The notes: generated by a model from the letters alone, not told the origin. Positions 7,574 to 16,427 are shown, counted from the stretch's first letter. The stretch: 54,119 nt of DNA from Clostridia bacterium (GCA_017526525.1 JAFXRG010000044.1:1-54119); one strand, 5' to 3'. Numbers and translations are program-made.

Positions 7574-9748
7574 TTACTGCCTGCCGATTCCTTTATATTC
7601 CAGGCACAGCATGGTCAGGTCGTCAAATTGTTCCGCGTCCTGAACAAAACGATCCACGGCGCCGCGAACATTCTTCAGGATCTGTTGCGGTGCAGCGTCC
7701 GGATCTTCGTTCAGTGCGTCAATCATCCGTTCGGTGCCAAACAGCTCCTTGTCCATGTTATTGGCCTCCGCCACGCCGTCGGTGTACACAAACAGCTTAC
7801 TGCCGGGCTCCATCTGGATTTCGTAGGGATGATACTTTACGCCTTCCATGCCGCCGATCACAAAGCCGTGCTTGTCTTTATACAGTTCAAAAGGTTTTCC
7901 GGGACGCCGGAGCGCCGGAATCTCGTGGCCGGCGTTGGCTGCGATGAGCTTGCCGGTTGACAGTTCAAGCACGCCGAGCCAGACCGTTACAAACATCTGC
8001 ATTTCGTTGTTGGAGCAGATCGTATCATTGGCACGCCGCAGGATTTCCTCCGGAGAGCATCCCATCATGGCAGCACTCTGCAGCACAATCTTCGATGCCA
8101 TCATGAACAGTGCCGCCGGAACTCCCTTGCCGGAAACATCTGCAATCACAATACACAGGTGATCATCATCCACCAGGAAGTAGTCAAAGAAGTCGCCGCC
8201 GACCTCCTTGGCCGGATCCATGGTGGCAAAAATATCAAATTCAGGACGTTCCGGGAAGGCCGGGAAAATATGGGGAAGCATCGATGCCTGGATATTGGTG
8301 GCCAGCGCCAGCTCCGTTCCGATGCGTTCCTTTTCCGCGGTAACCGAACGAACCTGATCCACATACTGCAGGGTCCGGGCGGAAAGCGTTGCAAAGGATT
8401 CTGCCAGCGCTTCAACCTCATCGCCGGTACGGTAGGTATCCTCCATTTTAAACTGAAGGTCCTCCCCGCCCAGGGAAACCACCCTTTTGGTCATGATGGT
8501 CAGGGGTTTTACAATGCGTTTGGCCAGGAGCAATGCACCGGTCAGTCCCAGGATGGCTGCCGCAGCCAGCAGTACAATAATGGTCGTCCGTGCGCGGGAA
8601 AGCTCTTCCGTAAAATTGTTTCTTGCTTCGGTCAGAATATCGTTATGCTGCTGTTCCATCAGGATCGTCGGCTGGTCGGTGGTTTCCTTGTTGACCAGGG
8701 TAAGGATGCTCCAGCCCACCGTTCCGATAGGCGCCCCGGCCATGTACCAGGAAGATCCGTCCGCCTCAATCAGCCGGATATCGGTATTTCCCTTCAGGGC
8801 GTCAGTGACAAACGCCGCCAGTTCCTTGTTCTCCGCATTCCTCAGGTCTGTCGCCTCATCCCCGGTTTTTGCCTGGAAAGTCCCTTTTGACCCGGGTGAA
8901 AAAACAACATGTCCCTGGTTGTTGACAATGCAGATAAACCCGACTTCACCGCTTGAGGCATTTACATAGCTCTCCATATTGTCAAGAAACAGATCCGCGC
9001 CGGCAACCGCCACCAGCTGTCCGTCCGCGTAGACCGGAACCGAGCACATCACGCAGCTCTGCCCCGTAAAAACATCCGTCACCAGATCCGTAAAATAAAG
9101 GTTCCCTGTTTCGTTCGCTCCCCGGAACCATTCCCTCTCCCGGATCGGAATCGGAATAATCTTCCCTTTTTCGTCAAACTTGGACGATGCATGATCGTCC
9201 ACCAACAGCATAACGCCTTCCGGCAGGGCAATGTAGCAGGAATCCACCTTATTCCTGGAGTAGACGGACAGCATCATTTCGGAAAGGTTCCCGATCAGTC
9301 CCAGTTTTTCCGCGATAACGGGGTCTTCCGTATTCACGCCTTCTTCCGTCAGCAGCTGAATGCTCGCCTTTCCGTCTGCGTTTTTTTCCGGCAGCGGCGT
9401 CTCCCGGGCGGAATAACGCTCGGAATGCTCAAACAGCAGTCTCGTATAATCCCCGAGGCTTTTCACGATATCCGCGGTATCCGAAAAAATGTTGTCCGCA
9501 ACCTGGGCCTGCAGCTGGGTGCTGGTCGTAAGGCTCTGGTTGATCACCGCCTGCATGGTGTTTTCCGAAATGCTGGTGATGGACGCTCTCTGCTTTTCGT
9601 TTGCGTCTGACACCAATGCATTAATCGAGTTCATCTGATGAAAAATCACCACGGAATAAGCTGCCATCACCAGAATTACAACAATCAAAACCAGGTTGAA
9701 GATTTTTTGCTGGATCCCGCCCAACGTGAAGTGCTTGAATTGTCTCAT
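7574..9748 (-). CDS. SpoIIE/RsbU-type serine phosphatase with dCache-like sensor and HAMP
   Basis: A 724-residue sensor phosphatase. The first membrane segment is 17-37. A large extracytoplasmic sensor (38-387) has dCache-like features (WFRGANETG, then VPVYADGQLVAVAGADL). The second membrane segment is 388-410 and HAMP spans about 411-463. The C-terminal PP2C/SpoIIE phosphatase covers about 490-720, with metal-binding aspartates in GGDFFDY (Asp519/Asp522) and ADVSGKG (Asp537) and a later YTDGVAEA. Such proteins dephosphorylate anti-sigma antagonists (RsbV/SpoIIAA-like). None is encoded nearby. An AGGAG site precedes the ATG. Upstream on the same strand is a kinase gene with an internal deletion, so the promoter at 10144-10172 probably drives this gene. 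Confidence 0.92.
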   Translation of the reverse strand: MRQFKHFTLGGIQQKIFNLVLIVVILVMAAYSVVIFHQMNSINALVSDANEKQRASITSISENTMQAVINQSLTTSTQLQAQVADNIFSDTADIVKSLGDYTRLLFEHSERYSARETPLPEKNADGKASIQLLTEEGVNTEDPVIAEKLGLIGNLSEMMLSVYSRNKVDSCYIALPEGVMLLVDDHASSKFDEKGKIIPIPIREREWFRGANETGNLYFTDLVTDVFTGQSCVMCSVPVYADGQLVAVAGADLFLDNMESYVNASSGEVGFICIVNNQGHVVFSPGSKGTFQAKTGDEATDLRNAENKELAAFVTDALKGNTDIRLIEADGSSWYMAGAPIGTVGWSILTLVNKETTDQPTILMEQQHNDILTEARNNFTEELSRARTTIIVLLAAAAILGLTGALLLAKRIVKPLTIMTKRVVSLGGEDLQFKMEDTYRTGDEVEALAESFATLSARTLQYVDQVRSVTAEKERIGTELALATNIQASMLPHIFPAFPERPEFDIFATMDPAKEVGGDFFDYFLVDDDHLCIVIADVSGKGVPAALFMMASKIVLQSAAMMGCSPEEILRRANDTICSNNEMQMFVTVWLGVLELSTGKLIAANAGHEIPALRRPGKPFELYKDKHGFVIGGMEGVKYHPYEIQMEPGSKLFVYTDGVAEANNMDKELFGTERMIDALNEDPDAAPQQILKNVRGAVDRFVQDAEQFDDLTMLCLEYKGIGRQ

Positions 9749-9804
9749 GGTTTCTCCTGCTTTCCTTTATTTTTTTGACCTGATCGGGCGTTTCCCGTCT
9801 TCAG

Positions 9805-10063
9805 TCATTGTTTTCCGCCTTCCTCGGCTTTGTAAACCAGGTTCCCCAGCACCTGAATCAGCTGGTCCGATTCCACGGGTTTGCTGAGATGGGCGTTCAT
9901 CCCGGCCTGCAGAGACCGCTGAACATCCTCGTCAAAGGCGTTTGCGGTCAGGGCAATGATCGGAATACGCTTCGCATCCCATCATCAGGCCGAGCAGAAA
10001 ACAGAACAATCGCCGGGTAAACCGGACTCCGGATCTGTCCGGAACAGAAATGCGGTTTGTCAT
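9805..10063 (-). pseudogene. Hybrid histidine kinase gene reduced to its two ends by internal deletion
   Basis: The 5' end is intact: an ATG at 10063 with AAGGAG upstream starts a basic then hydrophobic segment (RRLFCFLLGLMMGC). Near 9975-9985 the sequence jumps to the C-terminal part of a receiver domain in a different frame (RIPIIALTANAFDEDVQRSL, then MNAHLSKPVE), which ends at the stop at 9805. The LTANAF and KP signatures are those of receivers in hybrid kinases, as in the neighbouring intact kinase. The simplest reading is an out-of-frame deletion of nearly the whole sensor, kinase and front of the receiver. The remnant lies directly upstream of the phosphatase gene. Confidence 0.75.
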
Positions 10064-10143
10064 CTTGATTACGGCTCCTTGCAGTATGAGACTGTGTGAT
10101 GTTTTCATGGACAGAAGAATGTCTGTTTGACAAAAACAAGTTT

Positions 10144-10172
10144 ATTTTACCATAAAAATGTACTTTACGGAA
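10144..10172 (-). promoter_or_regulatory. Extended -10 promoter upstream of the deleted kinase gene
   Basis: On the minus strand TGGTAAAAT (extended -10) lies 17 bp from a weak TTCCGT. It sits about 75 nt before the remnant ATG and now probably serves the downstream phosphatase gene. Confidence 0.45.
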
Positions 10173-10210
10173 CCCTTTCCATGCATCTTATCGTATTCTG
10201 ATTGAATTTA

Positions 10211-10259
10211 AAAAAGCACCGTTTCCCCGGGAATTTACCGGGGGAATACGGTGCTTTTT
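10211..10259 (-). terminator. Bidirectional Rho-independent terminator
   Basis: The long stem AAAAAGCACCGT...ACGGTGCTTTTT has an inner TCCCC/GGGGA pairing and U-rich runs on both strands. It lies 48 nt after the Dabb gene stop. Confidence 0.85.
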
Positions 10260-10306
10260 GCTCACCGGCTCAGAACCGGCCGCAGGATCGGGCAGACTTT
10301 GCTTTT

Positions 10307-10597
10307 TCAGAGGATTTCGTAGTCGCAGGCGGCGGATTCGCTGCGCACTTCATGCATACGCTTTTTTACCGGCATGTGAACCGGATGCGTCTGGTAGGCG
10401 TCGAAGGCCTCCCGGGTTTCAAACTCGGTAATCAGGGCCAGATCGTAGCTGCGCTCGCTGTGCAGAAAATCCGCGCCGGCCTCCAGGCTGACCATGCCCT
10501 CGATTTTTCCTTTCATTCCGTAAAAATTTTTGACAAGCTGGGGAATTTCATCCTTGAATTCATCCTTGATTCTGAACATAACAATGTGCCGGATCAT
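10307..10597 (-). CDS. Dabb-family (stress-responsive alpha/beta barrel) protein
   Basis: A 96-residue protein matching the Dabb family of small ferredoxin-like dimeric barrels. The start MIRHIVMFRIKDE, the central DLALITEFETREAFDAY and the late HPVHMPV are family hallmarks. Roles in the family range from stress proteins to small enzymes, and no substrate can be inferred here. AAGGAG precedes the ATG. It is a single-gene unit with its own promoter (10644-10671) and terminator. Confidence 0.88.
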   Translation of the reverse strand: MIRHIVMFRIKDEFKDEIPQLVKNFYGMKGKIEGMVSLEAGADFLHSERSYDLALITEFETREAFDAYQTHPVHMPVKKRMHEVRSESAACDYEIL

Positions 10598-10643
10598 GTT
10601 TTTTCTCCTTTTCTGACATCAAAAATAGATCTGTGCGGACTCC

Positions 10644-10671
10644 ATTATAGCGCATCTTTCCGAAAGAACAA
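10644..10671 (-). promoter_or_regulatory. Promoter of the Dabb gene
   Basis: On the minus strand TTGTTC and TATAAT are separated by 16 bp. It is divergent from the GGDEF/EAL promoter, with the 25-bp tandem repeat between them. Confidence 0.65.
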
Positions 10672-10672
10672 G

Positions 10673-10722
10673 CCTGTTTTCCGTAAACTGGCTGTTGCCT
10701 GTTTTCCGCAAACTGGCTGTTG
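10673..10722 (+). repeat. 25-bp tandem duplication between divergent promoters
   Basis: Two adjacent copies (10673-10697 and 10698-10722) differ at one base (CCGTAAAC versus CCGCAAAC). Each junction creates TTGCCT, and the second copy's TTGCCT serves as the -35 box of the rightward promoter. Confidence 0.85.
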
Positions 10723-10748
10723 CCTGAAGTTCCGGGTATTGGTATAAT
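10720..10748 (+). promoter_or_regulatory. Promoter of the GGDEF/EAL gene
   Basis: TTGCCT and TATAAT are separated by 17 bp. Transcription starting near 10755 leaves the ATG at 10763 without a ribosome site, which supports the downstream GTG as the real start. Confidence 0.75.
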
Positions 10749-10804
10749 ACAATTGTCCGGTCATGAAGTATCAAATCGCACATTGCGGGAGAGGAGGTCT
10801 TTCG

Positions 10805-13657
10805 GTGGATTACTTGCTCGGAAGACATTTTATTTCCCTCGCGCTGATTCTCCTGTTTGCCATCTGGCTGATCGCGCAGCGGGCAACCCGGGACAGGGAA
10901 CTGCGCTATTTCTGGCTGACCCTGATTTGCTGCTTCTTTCTGATCCTGGAGGATCTGTTTGAAAGCTCGGCGAGCCTGGATCCTTCCCTGCGGTTCTGGC
11001 GAACCCTGTTATCTGTCGCCGGCTATTTCCTGCGTTCCGCCGCCACCGTCGGACTGGTGCTGGTGGTCTGCCGGCCGGAACAGCGGCGCAAAACGCTTTG
11101 GCTTCCCTGCCTGCTGAATCTGCTGCTGTGTTCCACGGCGTTTTTCACGGACCTGGTTTTCGGTTTTAACGAAGACTACGTTTTTTACCGCGGCCCGCTG
11201 GGCTTCGTTCCTTTTGTGGTTCCCCTGTTCTATCTGGGGGTTCTTCTCTGGCTGACCTTCCGTCATTTCGGGGATAACGGCAGGAAAGCGGACCAGCTGA
11301 TTCTGCTTCCCTGCACGGTGCTGTGCCTGGTATCCGCCGGGCTGGATGCCACCCGCGGCGGTGTCCGCCTGCATGAAGCGATTATGATCAGCTGTATCTT
11401 TTTCTATGTGTTTCTCCGCTCCTATGACGTCCGGCGGGATTCCCTGACCCTTCTGCTGAACCGTCAGTCCCTCTATGAGGACTGCGAATCCCTGGATAAA
11501 AACATCTGCGCCGCCGCTTCCCTGGATATGAACGGCCTGAAGACCATCAACAATGCGGAAGGCCACAGGGCCGGCGACGCGGTGCTGAAAAAAATCGGCG
11601 AAACCATCCTGTCCACCCTGGATGCCAATATGCGGGCATACCGGATCGGCGGGGATGAATTTGTCATTCTTTTCTCCGGCATGGATGAAATTACCGTCCG
11701 GGAAAAGGTAAACCGGATCCGTAAAAGCCTGGAGGAATCCGGCTGCAGTCTTTCCGCCGGATACGTGATGCGGGAGGAAAACGAAGATCCGGAATCCCTG
11801 CTCCGTCGGTCAGACCTGAAAATGTTCGAAAACAAGGCGCTGTATTACAAGGATCGCCGGCATGACCGGCGCCAGGACCGGCGGGGCGGTTCCGATGCTT
11901 CCGTAAACGAAATCACAAAACGAAAGCTGGAGGAATCTCCGCAGCCGGTTGCCGTCTGCCGGTTCCGGGATCACGGAACGGAAGTGCTGACGGTTTCGGA
12001 GGGCTTTTGCCGGCTCTTTGGTTTTTCGGATCGGGCCCAGGCCCTTTCCGCCCTGGAGCATGACATCACCGGGAACGCGCATCCGGATGACCTTGAACGC
12101 CTTTCCGGCGCAATCCTGCGTTTTTCTACCGGCAAGGAATACCTGGATGTGGTGTACCGCATCCGGGCCGATCTGAAAACCGGCTGGCGCGTGGTGCATG
12201 CCCGCGGCTCCCTCCTGCATACGTCCGATGATACCCGGATCGCCTATGTGTGGTTCATGGACGAAGGCGTTTATATTGAGGGCGAGGAGGCCTCCGGCAC
12301 CACCATCAACCGGGCCCTGAACAAAGCGCTGCATGAAGAAAGCATCCTCCATGCCACCCATTTTGACCCGCTGACCGGCCTGCCCAACCTGGCCTGGTTC
12401 TTCCAGCTTACCGATGCCGGGAAGGAAAAGCTCTTTGCCGAGGGTAAACAAGGCTGCCTCCTTTATATGGACCTGAACGGCATGAAGTATTTCAACCACC
12501 GCTACGGTTTTGCCGAAGGCGACGCGCTGCTGCGGTCCTTTGCGGAAATCCTGGTGAACATCTTCGGCCGGGAAAAATGCTGCCATATTGCCGCGGACCG
12601 CTTTGTGGCCTGCGCGCCGTCGGATGAGGCGGAAAGCATGGTCCAGCAGCTCTTCGGGGAAGCGGAACGGATGAACGGCGGCCGGACGCTTCCGGTCCGG
12701 ATCGGAATCTATTCCACCGAAATGGAGCTTGTACCGGTCAGTTCCGCCTTTGACCGGGCCAAAATGGCCTGCGACGCCATCCGCAAGTCCGATTCTTCCG
12801 GGTTTAATTATTACAGCACCGAGCTGCGGGATGAGGCCAGGAGGCATCAGTACCTGACTGAAAACATTGACAAAGCCATTAAGGAAAGATGGATTCAGGC
12901 ATATTACCAGCCGATCATCCGTTCCTCGGATGAAACCCTCTGCGATGAGGAAGCGCTGGCCCGGTGGATCGATCCGGTGGAGGGATTCCTTTCCCCCGCC
13001 AGCTTCGTTCCCCTGCTGGAAAAGGCCGGACTCATTTATAAGCTGGATCTGTGCGTCCTGGATCAGACCCTGGAAAAAATCAAGCTCCTGGAAAAGGCCG
13101 GACAGCGGGTGGTTCCGCAGTCCATCAACCTGTCCCGGGCGGATTTTGACGCCTGCGATATCGTGCAGGAAATCCGCAGGCGGGTGGATGCCGCCGGGGT
13201 CAGCCGCAATATGATCACCATTGAGATTACGGAAAGTATTATCGGCAGCGACTTCAATTTCATGAAGGAGCAGATCACCCGTTTCCAGACCCTGGGCTTC
13301 CCAGTCTGGATGGACGATTTCGGCAGCGGCTATTCCTCCCTGGATGTGCTGCAGAGCATTCCCTTTGACCTGATCAAGTTTGACATGAGCTTTATGCGAA
13401 AGCTCCACGAAGGCGAGCGCGGAAAAATCATTCTCACCGAAATGATGAAAATGGCCTCCTCGCTGCAGGTTGACACCATCTGCGAGGGCGTGGAAACGGA
13501 GGGACAGGTCCGCTTCCTGCAGAAAATCGGCTGTACCAAGCTGCAGGGCTATTATTTCGGCAAGCCCGCGCCGTTTGTGCCGCCGGAAGAGCCCACCCCG
13601 GAAACGGCGTCTGCCGAAAGCACGGATCCCGCGGAGGATCCCGGCAAAAACACGTAA
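10805..13657 (+). CDS. Membrane-bound dual GGDEF/EAL cyclic-di-GMP protein
   Basis: A 950-residue protein that makes and/or degrades cyclic-di-GMP. I start at GTG 10805, which has AGGAGG 7 nt upstream; the ATG 14 codons earlier has no ribosome site. An N-terminal membrane domain (about 1-205) has six or seven hydrophobic segments. A first GGDEF domain (about 215-350) keeps RIGGDEF (282-286) and looks active. A PAS-like region (about 375-510) follows. The second GGDEF-type domain (from FDPLTGLPN) has AADRF in place of GGDEF and is probably inactive as a cyclase. The C-terminal EAL domain keeps EALARW, the Asn of INLSRADF, ITESI, DDFGSGYSSLD, the Lys of LIKFD and EGVETEGQ, so phosphodiesterase activity is likely. 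Confidence 0.92.
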   Translation: MDYLLGRHFISLALILLFAIWLIAQRATRDRELRYFWLTLICCFFLILEDLFESSASLDPSLRFWRTLLSVAGYFLRSAATVGLVLVVCRPEQRRKTLWLPCLLNLLLCSTAFFTDLVFGFNEDYVFYRGPLGFVPFVVPLFYLGVLLWLTFRHFGDNGRKADQLILLPCTVLCLVSAGLDATRGGVRLHEAIMISCIFFYVFLRSYDVRRDSLTLLLNRQSLYEDCESLDKNICAAASLDMNGLKTINNAEGHRAGDAVLKKIGETILSTLDANMRAYRIGGDEFVILFSGMDEITVREKVNRIRKSLEESGCSLSAGYVMREENEDPESLLRRSDLKMFENKALYYKDRRHDRRQDRRGGSDASVNEITKRKLEESPQPVAVCRFRDHGTEVLTVSEGFCRLFGFSDRAQALSALEHDITGNAHPDDLERLSGAILRFSTGKEYLDVVYRIRADLKTGWRVVHARGSLLHTSDDTRIAYVWFMDEGVYIEGEEASGTTINRALNKALHEESILHATHFDPLTGLPNLAWFFQLTDAGKEKLFAEGKQGCLLYMDLNGMKYFNHRYGFAEGDALLRSFAEILVNIFGREKCCHIAADRFVACAPSDEAESMVQQLFGEAERMNGGRTLPVRIGIYSTEMELVPVSSAFDRAKMACDAIRKSDSSGFNYYSTELRDEARRHQYLTENIDKAIKERWIQAYYQPIIRSSDETLCDEEALARWIDPVEGFLSPASFVPLLEKAGLIYKLDLCVLDQTLEKIKLLEKAGQRVVPQSINLSRADFDACDIVQEIRRRVDAAGVSRNMITIEITESIIGSDFNFMKEQITRFQTLGFPVWMDDFGSGYSSLDVLQSIPFDLIKFDMSFMRKLHEGERGKIILTEMMKMASSLQVDTICEGVETEGQVRFLQKIGCTKLQGYYFGKPAPFVPPEEPTPETASAESTDPAEDPGKNT

Positions 13658-13664
13658 AAAAATG

Positions 13665-13700
13665 CTTCCCGGAAAATCTTTTCCCGGGAAGTTTTCTTTG
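13665..13700 (+). terminator. Terminator of the GGDEF/EAL gene
   Basis: CTTCCCGG (13665-13672) pairs with CCGGGAAG (13684-13691), followed by TTTTCTTT, a few bases after the stop. Confidence 0.75.
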
Positions 13701-13710
13701 AAATCCGGAG

Positions 13711-14481
13711 CTATTTCCTCAGCCTCCGGATTTTTTCCGTGGTGTAATCCTCCACCTGTTTCCAAAGCCGTTTCAGCTGTTTCTTGTGGGTGCAGAGCTT
13801 TTCCGGGCAGTTTTTGCAGCGAAGGTATTCGTTGGTGTTTTCCGAAAACCGTTCCGGATACCGGTAAAAAGTGATCTCCCACCGGATCAGCAGGGCAACG
13901 GACAGGGCCAGCAGGCTCCAGGTGTACCCGCTCCGAACAAAGAAAAGCGGCGTGAACATCATCGCATAATCCCAGTTGTAAATCCGGCAGGTTCCGCAGC
14001 ATTTGTTTTTGAGAAACCAGGTCTGGAAGGGGCAGAAAAACAGGATGCAGATCATATCGCACACCGAATATGCGCTGCACAGGAGAATCAGGATTCCGTC
14101 GTCCAGCACCCCCGCCATCCGCAGGGCGCCGATCAGCCCGTTAAAGATAATCCAGATCAGCGCCACCAGCACGGTGCTGTTGTTATCGTGCACAACAATG
14201 GTCGTTTCCCCGGATTTGATGTAATTCCTTTTGAACTGTTTCTGGCATCCCGGACTCTCCATCCGGGAAGGAAAAAAGCGCAGGATCATTTCAAAAACAA
14301 AAACAGCCCAGGTAATCACAAGAATTGCCGGCCGTTTTTCAATCAGGACGGTGATCGGCTCTCCGGCGTTGATGCGGGAGGAAATATAGAAAACGGCCAG
14401 CAGCAAAAACAGAACCGACCGGTATCCCAGCCGGATATAATGCAGAATGGTAATCTTGCTGTATTTTCGGACTGCAGTCAT
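13711..14481 (-). CDS. Cysteine-rich multi-pass membrane protein, unknown function
   Basis: A 256-residue protein with about five hydrophobic segments (around 20-38, 52-68, 104-122, 126-150 and 180-200). Two Cys clusters stand out: KNKCCGTCRIYNWD after the fourth segment and RCKNCPEKLC near the C-terminus. The C-terminal tail is strongly basic. The Cys pairs suggest a metal site or thiol chemistry at the membrane, but I do not recognise a named family and assign no function. The minus-strand promoter at 14517-14545 serves it, and the GGDEF/EAL gene converges on it. Confidence 0.8.
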   Translation of the reverse strand: MTAVRKYSKITILHYIRLGYRSVLFLLLAVFYISSRINAGEPITVLIEKRPAILVITWAVFVFEMILRFFPSRMESPGCQKQFKRNYIKSGETTIVVHDNNSTVLVALIWIIFNGLIGALRMAGVLDDGILILLCSAYSVCDMICILFFCPFQTWFLKNKCCGTCRIYNWDYAMMFTPLFFVRSGYTWSLLALSVALLIRWEITFYRYPERFSENTNEYLRCKNCPEKLCTHKKQLKRLWKQVEDYTTEKIRRLRK

Positions 14482-14516
14482 GGTGTTCCCCCTTCAGTGC
14501 CCTCTGAAGCGCCTCT

Positions 14517-14545
14517 ATTCTACTCCGGCCGCCCGGTTCTGTCCA
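14517..14545 (-). promoter_or_regulatory. Promoter of the Cys-rich membrane protein gene
   Basis: TGGACA and TAGAAT are separated by 17 bp on the minus strand, about 35 nt upstream of the ATG. Confidence 0.6.
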
Positions 14546-14650
14546 TATTCCGGTCCGGCTGTTTTTTTCATCCATAAAATAGTATAATAGGCGGTGTCAT
14601 CCTGAGCGCAGTCCAATAACCTTTGTCCGGTATTTCTCCGGCAAGCGCTG

Positions 14651-14680
14651 CAAAAGGCCGCCCGTTCGGGCGGCCTTTTG
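14651..14680 (-). terminator. Strong terminator after the ABC-2 pair
   Basis: A perfect 13-bp stem CAAAAGGCCGCCC/GGGCGGCCTTTTG with loop GTTC lies just after the permease stop. It reads as a terminator on both strands. Confidence 0.9.
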
Positions 14681-14689
14681 CCGTGGTTT

Positions 14690-15475
14690 TCAGCGGATGT
14701 CCTTCCGGCGGTATTGCAGGTAAGCTGCCGTCACGCCGCAGGCCGCCAGGGCGGCGCCGGCCAGGAGCCGGGTTCCGTGAATCGCCCCTTTGCTCAGGAT
14801 TTCCGCTCCGTCCGCGTATCCGAAGGGCGTAATATACTTCAGCACTTCCGCCCGGCTCGTCAGGTTTGCGATGATATTGACGAAATACAGGGCAATGGCC
14901 AGCCCGAGTCCGATGCCGAGGCCTCCGCGCCACAGGAACGCGGAAATCCCCAGGCAGATGCATCCCAGTTCAACCTGCAGCAGGTAAAACGCCAGGTGCA
15001 GCAGCGCAATTTCCTTCCAGGGCACCGCCTCGCCCACCGCGGCAATGGAACCCACCGCCAGCAGGAAAACCACCAGGTTCAGCGCCGTAATCTGAATCAG
15101 CACCGCGGCCAGCTTCCGGGTCACAATTTCCGTCCGTCTCAGGGGATGGGTCAACAGGAACTCCGCAGTGCCTTCCTTTTCCTCTCCTGCCAGGGCGCTG
15201 ATGCCGGCCAGTGCCGCAAACAGCGCGCCGCCGATGCCCAGGATATTGCCGCATTCAATGCCGTAAAATCCCTTCAGCGTACCGAAGTCCAGTGTATCCA
15301 GTCCGAAGGCGGCGGAAAAGGCGCCCATGGAGGAAAACAGGGAACTGATGCTCTCTGTCTGGGATTTCATCTCCGGATACATAAACAGACAGATCACGAT
15401 AAACGCGCCGATGGCGCAGGTCCAGATGGTCAGGCTCTTCCACGCCCGGCGGAGTTCATGGCGGATCAGCGTCAT
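14690..15475 (-). CDS. ABC-2 type transporter permease
   Basis: A 261-residue integral membrane permease with about six hydrophobic segments and the family-typical EEKEGTAEFLLTHPLRR loop, found in ABC-2 exporters whose ATPase is the upstream gene. The frame is open further upstream, but the ATG at 15475 has GGAGG nearby and overlaps the ATPase stop codon (ATGA), so the two are translationally coupled. The exported substrate cannot be told. Drugs, lipids or bacteriocin-like peptides are the usual cargo in this family. Confidence 0.88.
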   Translation of the reverse strand: MTLIRHELRRAWKSLTIWTCAIGAFIVICLFMYPEMKSQTESISSLFSSMGAFSAAFGLDTLDFGTLKGFYGIECGNILGIGGALFAALAGISALAGEEKEGTAEFLLTHPLRRTEIVTRKLAAVLIQITALNLVVFLLAVGSIAAVGEAVPWKEIALLHLAFYLLQVELGCICLGISAFLWRGGLGIGLGLAIALYFVNIIANLTSRAEVLKYITPFGYADGAEILSKGAIHGTRLLAGAALAACGVTAAYLQYRRKDIR

Positions 15476-16362
15476 GCCTGCTCGCCTCCCTTCCCGTAAA
15501 AATGAAGGAATATTTCTTCCAGGTCCGGCTCCGCGATCGTCAGGTCGCTGATCTCTTCCCGGGCCAGGGTCCGGATCAGTTCGTTCACGTCCCCGCTGTA
15601 AAGGAAGCTCACCATGCCACCCAGTTCGTTCCATTCCCGGGCTTCCGGCAGCATTTCTTTCCGGAGGCTCCCCCGCAGCGTAACCCGCCTGGCATGGGTC
15701 TGGGACAGGGCTTCCACGCTGTCGCACGCGATAATGCTTCCTTCCCGGATCACTGCAGCCCGGACGCAGTAGCGCTGTATTTCCGACAGTACATGGCTGG
15801 ACAGGAAAACGGTCACGCCCTTCCGGTTCGCCTCCTGCAGGATGCAGAAAAACTCATGCTGCATCAGGGGATCCAGTCCGCCGGTAGGCTCGTCCAGGAT
15901 CAGCAGCTCCGGCTCATGCTGCAGCGCGCATACGATTCCCACCTTCTTCCGGTTGCCGAAGGAAAGGTTTTCCACCTTTTTCGCCGTATCCAGCTGCAGC
16001 CGTTCGCACAGTTCCGCGGCCCGGCCCGTACAGTCCTTGCCCCGCAGGTCCGCCGACAGCTTCAGGATCTCCCGGACGGTCAGTCCCGTATACAGCGCTG
16101 TATCCGAAGGCAGGTATCCGATCCTTTTCAGGATTTCCTTCCGTTCCCTGCCGGTCGGGTCCAGCCCCAGCACCCGAGCTTTGCCGGAGTTCGGATGAAT
16201 CAGCCCCAGCAGGGTCCGGATCGTCGTGGACTTTCCCGCTCCGTTCGGCCCGATAAATCCGAAAAACTCTCCCGGGGCCACGGTCAGATCCAGTTCCCGG
16301 ATGCCCCGGGCTTTCCCGTAAAACTTTGTCAGCTTTTCCGTACAGATTGCCTGTTTTTCCAT
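15472..16362 (-). CDS. ABC-2 exporter ATP-binding protein
   Basis: A 296-residue ATPase of the CcmA/DrrA type. Walker A is GPNGAGKST (about 39-47), Walker B is LLILDEPTGGLDP and the H-loop is SSHVLSE. The signature motif reads LSFGN, the variant seen in this subfamily in place of LSGGQ. The C-terminal 80 residues form the usual extension of this subfamily. AAGGAA precedes the ATG. It forms a two-gene operon with the permease, between a promoter (16399-16427) and a terminator (14651-14680). Confidence 0.92.
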   Translation of the reverse strand: MEKQAICTEKLTKFYGKARGIRELDLTVAPGEFFGFIGPNGAGKSTTIRTLLGLIHPNSGKARVLGLDPTGRERKEILKRIGYLPSDTALYTGLTVREILKLSADLRGKDCTGRAAELCERLQLDTAKKVENLSFGNRKKVGIVCALQHEPELLILDEPTGGLDPLMQHEFFCILQEANRKGVTVFLSSHVLSEIQRYCVRAAVIREGSIIACDSVEALSQTHARRVTLRGSLRKEMLPEAREWNELGGMVSFLYSGDVNELIRTLAREEISDLTIAEPDLEEIFLHFYGKGGEQA

Positions 16363-16398
16363 TCCGGTTTCCTTCCTTCCGGTTCATTTCCGCTTATG

Positions 16399-16427
16399 AT
16401 TCTACCCGGCATCGCATCGTTTGTCAC
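16399..16427 (-). promoter_or_regulatory. Promoter of the ABC-2 operon
   Basis: GTGACA and TAGAAT are separated by 17 bp on the minus strand, 37 nt before the ATPase ATG. Confidence 0.65.

Noticed and set aside
11810-14080. A 756-codon minus-strand frame opposite the GGDEF/EAL gene
   Set aside because: It is a long open antisense frame caused by GC-rich codon bias. It has no ribosome site and crosses the 3' part of the opposite gene and into the next one.
14581-14620. TATAAT-like box on the plus strand near 14590
   Set aside because: There is no suitable -35 box and no plus-strand gene downstream before the terminator at 14651.
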